Assembly: GCA_012515365.1 (NCBI GenBank)
Contig: JAAYYM010000464.1
Span: forward strand, 1 to 7,006
DNA length: 7,006 nucleotides
Reading direction: 5' to 3'
Source: Clostridia bacterium
Lineage (GTDB): Bacteria > Bacillota_A > Clostridia > Lachnospirales > Lachnospiraceae
Shown here piece by piece: positions 4,710 to 7,006 of this stretch. A program made the position numbers and the translations under genes. The notes below the pieces were generated by a model. The model was given only the letters and a program-made list of their open reading frames with translations. It was not told the DNA's origin and did no database searches. Every line of letters starts with the position of its first letter. Positions within the stretch are counted from its first letter, which is position 1.

Positions 4710-7006
4710 TTGGACAAGTATGAATATCGGATTCGTGCCGAACAAATCAGGACTTTACTACAAAAGCAGGAATATGTTGAGGCAATGAATATAGCCGATA
4801 CGATTGACTGGCGTAGAGTTAAAAGTGTTTCAATGCTATGTACGGTAAGTGAAGTATATAAAATAAACAGAAGATATGAAGAGAGCCGGGATATTTTACT
4901 CCTGGCTTATGAACGTTATCCGGGCGGAAGAATGATTGTTTATGCATTATGTGAATTAGCAATCAAAATGGAAGATTTCGTTCAGGCAATTGAATATCTG
5001 AAAGAATATGCACAGGTTGCACCAAGAGATATAGGAATTTATGTATTACGATATAAATTATATGAAGCACAGGACGTTCCACTAGAGGAACGTATTGAAG
5101 TGCTGGAAGAAATGAAACAGCAGGAACCTAGTGAAAGATGGTCATATGAATTAGCATATTTATACCACAGAATCGGTTTGGCGACAAAATGTGTTGAGGA
5201 ATGTGATGATCTGGTTTTATGGTTTGGAGAAGGTAAATATGTGATCAAGGCCTTGGAGTTAAAAAAACTGCATGAGCCGTTAACACCGGAACAACAGCGA
5301 AAATATGAAGAGCGTTTACTTCTTCAAAATAACACACAATATTCGGACCAATTTGATAGTGATGATATAGAAGTTAAACCGATGAATATGAGTAAGTACA
5401 GCACGATGAATCTTCAGGAAGAGCTTGCAAAAAGCATGCAGGAATTACTGACAACGGAGAACAATGGTGCTTCTTTGCAGTATCAGAATCCAAATTATCA
5501 GTATCAGACTGATCAGATGTATCAGACTAATCCGGTATATCAGGATAATCAGCAATATAATCAACAATATACAGATCCATCAGCGTATAATGCCCAATAC
5601 TATCAAAATGATCCATATAATCAAAATCAGTATGTAACGGGTCAGATGTATCCGACAGATCAGCAGTATAACGCTGCTTATCAGACGGGACAAATGTATC
5701 CAACAGGTCAAGAGTATCAGAATGATCAGTATTATCAGACAGATCAGTATTATCAGACGAATCAGAACTATACAGATGGTGCATATTATCAAAACCAGCA
5801 AGGTTATCAGGTAAATCAGAACTATCAGGATACACAGAATTATTCTACCGGCCAGATTTATCCATCAGAACAGAATTATCAGTCTGAGCAAAACTATCAG
5901 CCAGAACAAAATTATCAGCCGGAGCAGGGCTATCAGTCCGAACAGAGTTATCAGCCAGAACAAGGCTATCCATCAGAACAGAATTATCAGCCGGAGCAAA
6001 ACTATCAGCCAGAACAAAATTATCAGCCGGAGCAAGGCTATCAGTCAGAGCAGAGTTATCAGTCCGAACAAGGCTATCCATCCGAGCAGAATGATCAGCT
6101 GGAACAGAACGTTCAGCCAGGGCAGAATGTTCAGCCGGAGCAGAACTATCAAACAGAGCAAGGTTATCAGTCCGAACAGCCAGAGCAGAAACACCAGCTG
6201 GAACAGTTTGTACAAAGTAAAGAAAAGAAATCTTCGCTAGACCAGACAAATGATATATTATCACAATTGGATGGCGTACTTCCTGTGCTAAATGACAAAC
6301 CAACATCGACAGGTGCTTTAAGATCTGAAATTAAAAAAGCATTTGATGATGAAGATAAACAAAAAGCACTTGAAGTGACAGGAAAGATCCCAGATTTTGT
6401 ATTGCCTAGTGATCCATCTGTATCTAAAACCAAACCTGCTGCAGGTTCTATTCGTGATGCTTTTAGACAGGTGAAAGAGCAGCAGCCGATCAAGGAAGAA
6501 GACAATACGGAAGATGAAGGTGTTGAAGAAATTGAGGAAATTAAACAGCCATCAGAAGTTTATGAAGAGATGGAAAATTACGAAGAGGATGAACCTTATT
6601 CTGATGTTGCATCAGCAGAAGGAGCATCTTCTATAGAGAAAACACAGGAATTATTGCATCAGGCGTATACGGAGCCGTCAATCAGTGCTGAAACACAACA
6701 GCAGTCGGCGCAGCAAGAGTATGTTCAGGAAGAATATCCTCAGGATGAGAGCATACAGCAGGAATATCAGCAAGAGGAGTATGTACAGGAAGAATATCCT
6801 CAGGAAGAAAGCATGCCGCAGGAATATCAGCAAGAGGAGTATGCACAGGAAGAATATCCCCAGGATGAAAGCATACAGCAGGAATATCAGCAAGAAGAGT
6901 ATGCACAGGAAGAATATCCTCAGGATGAGAGTATACAACAGGAATACCAGCAAGAAGAGTATGCACAGGAAGAATATCCTCAGGATGAGAGTATACAACA
7001 GGAATA
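4710..7006 (+). CDS. TPR-like protein with long Gln/Tyr/Glu repeat tracts (3' end missing)
   Basis: An open frame of 765 codons that runs off the window. The start is TTG 4710, chosen for AGAGGTG (4695-4701) eight bases upstream; ATG 4677 is in frame but has no ribosome binding site. Residues 1-215 are helical and TPR-like (SVSMLCTVSEVYKINRRYEESRDILLLAYERYP and similar helix pairs). A conserved-looking segment around MNLQEELAKSMQELL (near 235-250) follows. Residues 257-494 are a Gln/Tyr-rich tract that becomes regular hexapeptides, about 495-600 are mixed with two short LR/IR..AF segments, then comes an acidic stretch, and from 671 a 20-residue repeat. There is no signal peptide or membrane span so far. 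I recall similar N-termini in Lachnospiraceae proteins labelled only as tetratricopeptide repeat proteins; the role is unknown. Likely a scaffold with a disordered tail; any C-terminal domain lies outside. Confidence 0.88.
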   Translation, partial: MDKYEYRIRAEQIRTLLQKQEYVEAMNIADTIDWRRVKSVSMLCTVSEVYKINRRYEESRDILLLAYERYPGGRMIVYALCELAIKMEDFVQAIEYLKEYAQVAPRDIGIYVLRYKLYEAQDVPLEERIEVLEEMKQQEPSERWSYELAYLYHRIGLATKCVEECDDLVLWFGEGKYVIKALELKKLHEPLTPEQQRKYEERLLLQNNTQYSDQFDSDDIEVKPMNMSKYSTMNLQEELAKSMQELLTTENNGASLQYQNPNYQYQTDQMYQTNPVYQDNQQYNQQYTDPSAYNAQYYQNDPYNQNQYVTGQMYPTDQQYNAAYQTGQMYPTGQEYQNDQYYQTDQYYQTNQNYTDGAYYQNQQGYQVNQNYQDTQNYSTGQIYPSEQNYQSEQNYQPEQNYQPEQGYQSEQSYQPEQGYPSEQNYQPEQNYQPEQNYQPEQGYQSEQSYQSEQGYPSEQNDQLEQNVQPGQNVQPEQNYQTEQGYQSEQPEQKHQLEQFVQSKEKKSSLDQTNDILSQLDGVLPVLNDKPTSTGALRSEIKKAFDDEDKQKALEVTGKIPDFVLPSDPSVSKTKPAAGSIRDAFRQVKEQQPIKEEDNTEDEGVEEIEEIKQPSEVYEEMENYEEDEPYSDVASAEGASSIEKTQELLHQAYTEPSISAETQQQSAQQEYVQEEYPQDESIQQEYQQEEYVQEEYPQEESMPQEYQQEEYAQEEYPQDESIQQEYQQEEYAQEEYPQDESIQQEYQQEEYAQEEYPQDESIQQE
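5868..6191 (+). repeat. 18-bp hexapeptide array with 108-bp higher-order repeat
   Basis: Eighteen tandem hexapeptides of the form [EG]Q[NGS]Y[QP][SP] cover residues 387-494. They form three blocks of six, starting at 5868, 5976 and 6084 (108 bases each). The order of variant hexads (EQN, EQN, EQN, EQG, EQS, EQG, the last ending YPS) is the same in blocks 1 and 2, so a whole six-hexad block was duplicated. Block 3 is degenerate (NDQL, NVQP, GQNVQP). Upstream, 5478-5867 is looser Gln/Tyr-rich sequence of related origin. Confidence 0.88.
6720..7006 (+). repeat. 60-bp in-frame tandem repeat, continues past the window
   Basis: Four complete 60-base units start at 6720, 6780, 6840 and 6900, and a fifth from 6960 is cut by the window edge. 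Each encodes 20 residues made of two related decamers with consensus ..Q[EQ]EY.Q[DE]E, so an older 30-base period lies beneath. Units 4 and 5 are identical over all the bases available. Units 3 and 4 differ only at silent positions, while units 1 and 2 also differ in amino acids. Confidence 0.92.

Noticed and set aside
5527..6306. Minus-strand open frames (5527-5835, 5580-5801, 5845-6306) with repetitive Asp/Ser/Ala-rich products
   Set aside because: They are the antisense of the Gln/Tyr hexapeptide tract; a repeat with period divisible by three keeps several frames open. The plus frame from 4710 is continuous, has a promoter and ribosome binding site, and holds the non-repeat domain.
6678..6998. 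Minus-strand frames giving Leu/Phe-rich membrane-like repeats
   Set aside because: Antisense shadow of the 60-bp repeat; no start signals, and the hydrophobic pattern is only the complement of Gln/Glu/Tyr codons.
6720..7006. CRISPR array
   Set aside because: Units are contiguous 60-bp copies without unique spacers and are in frame with the surrounding protein.

Overview
The window looks like a low-GC Gram-positive chromosome, most likely a clostridial gut anaerobe of the Lachnospiraceae type. This rests on AT-rich codon use, strong AGGAG-type ribosome binding sites, TTGACA/TATAAT promoters, the tatD-rsmA gene pair, and a TTG-started helical-repeat protein of a kind I associate with that family. 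The assignment is inference; there is no rRNA or species marker here.

Positions 1 to about 2443 are the right-hand part of an integrated mobile element. It carries a replication initiator of the CRESS type, the Rep family of circoviruses, geminiviruses and their bacterial plasmid relatives: an HUH nickase fused to a superfamily 3 helicase. A tyrosine recombinase follows two bases after the rep stop codon. Just upstream of rep is a 9-bp hairpin whose loop displays TAGTATTAC, the nonanucleotide at which circovirus-type Rep proteins nick. It is followed by tandem GGGACAA repeats that look like Rep-binding iterons. Initiator, origin and integrase therefore form one compact unit: a rolling-circle replicon able to sit in the chromosome. 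Upstream (1-240) lie further direct repeats and palindromes with no gene.

The integrase ends 93 bases from the 3' end of a complete tRNA-Lys(CTT) gene on the minus strand (2443-2515), the classic attachment target for such elements. The tRNA has a recognisable promoter and intrinsic terminator. The far end of the element, and so the second attachment site, is not in the window.

From 2612 the region reads as ordinary chromosome: tatD (metal-dependent DNase), rsmA/ksgA (16S rRNA dimethyladenosine transferase), then a 73-residue cysteine-rich protein with eight cysteines spaced exactly eight residues apart in two duplicated halves, closed by a hairpin terminator that contains its own stop codon. 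After a strong promoter (4611-4639), a long gene starts at TTG 4710 and runs off the right edge. It encodes a helical-repeat (TPR-like) N-terminal domain followed by very repetitive Gln/Tyr/Glu-rich tracts (a hexapeptide array with a 108-bp higher-order unit, and a 60-bp tandem repeat).

The most notable content is the bacterial chromosomal element with a circovirus-like origin and Rep. The eight-periodic cysteine protein and the two expanding repeat arrays come next.
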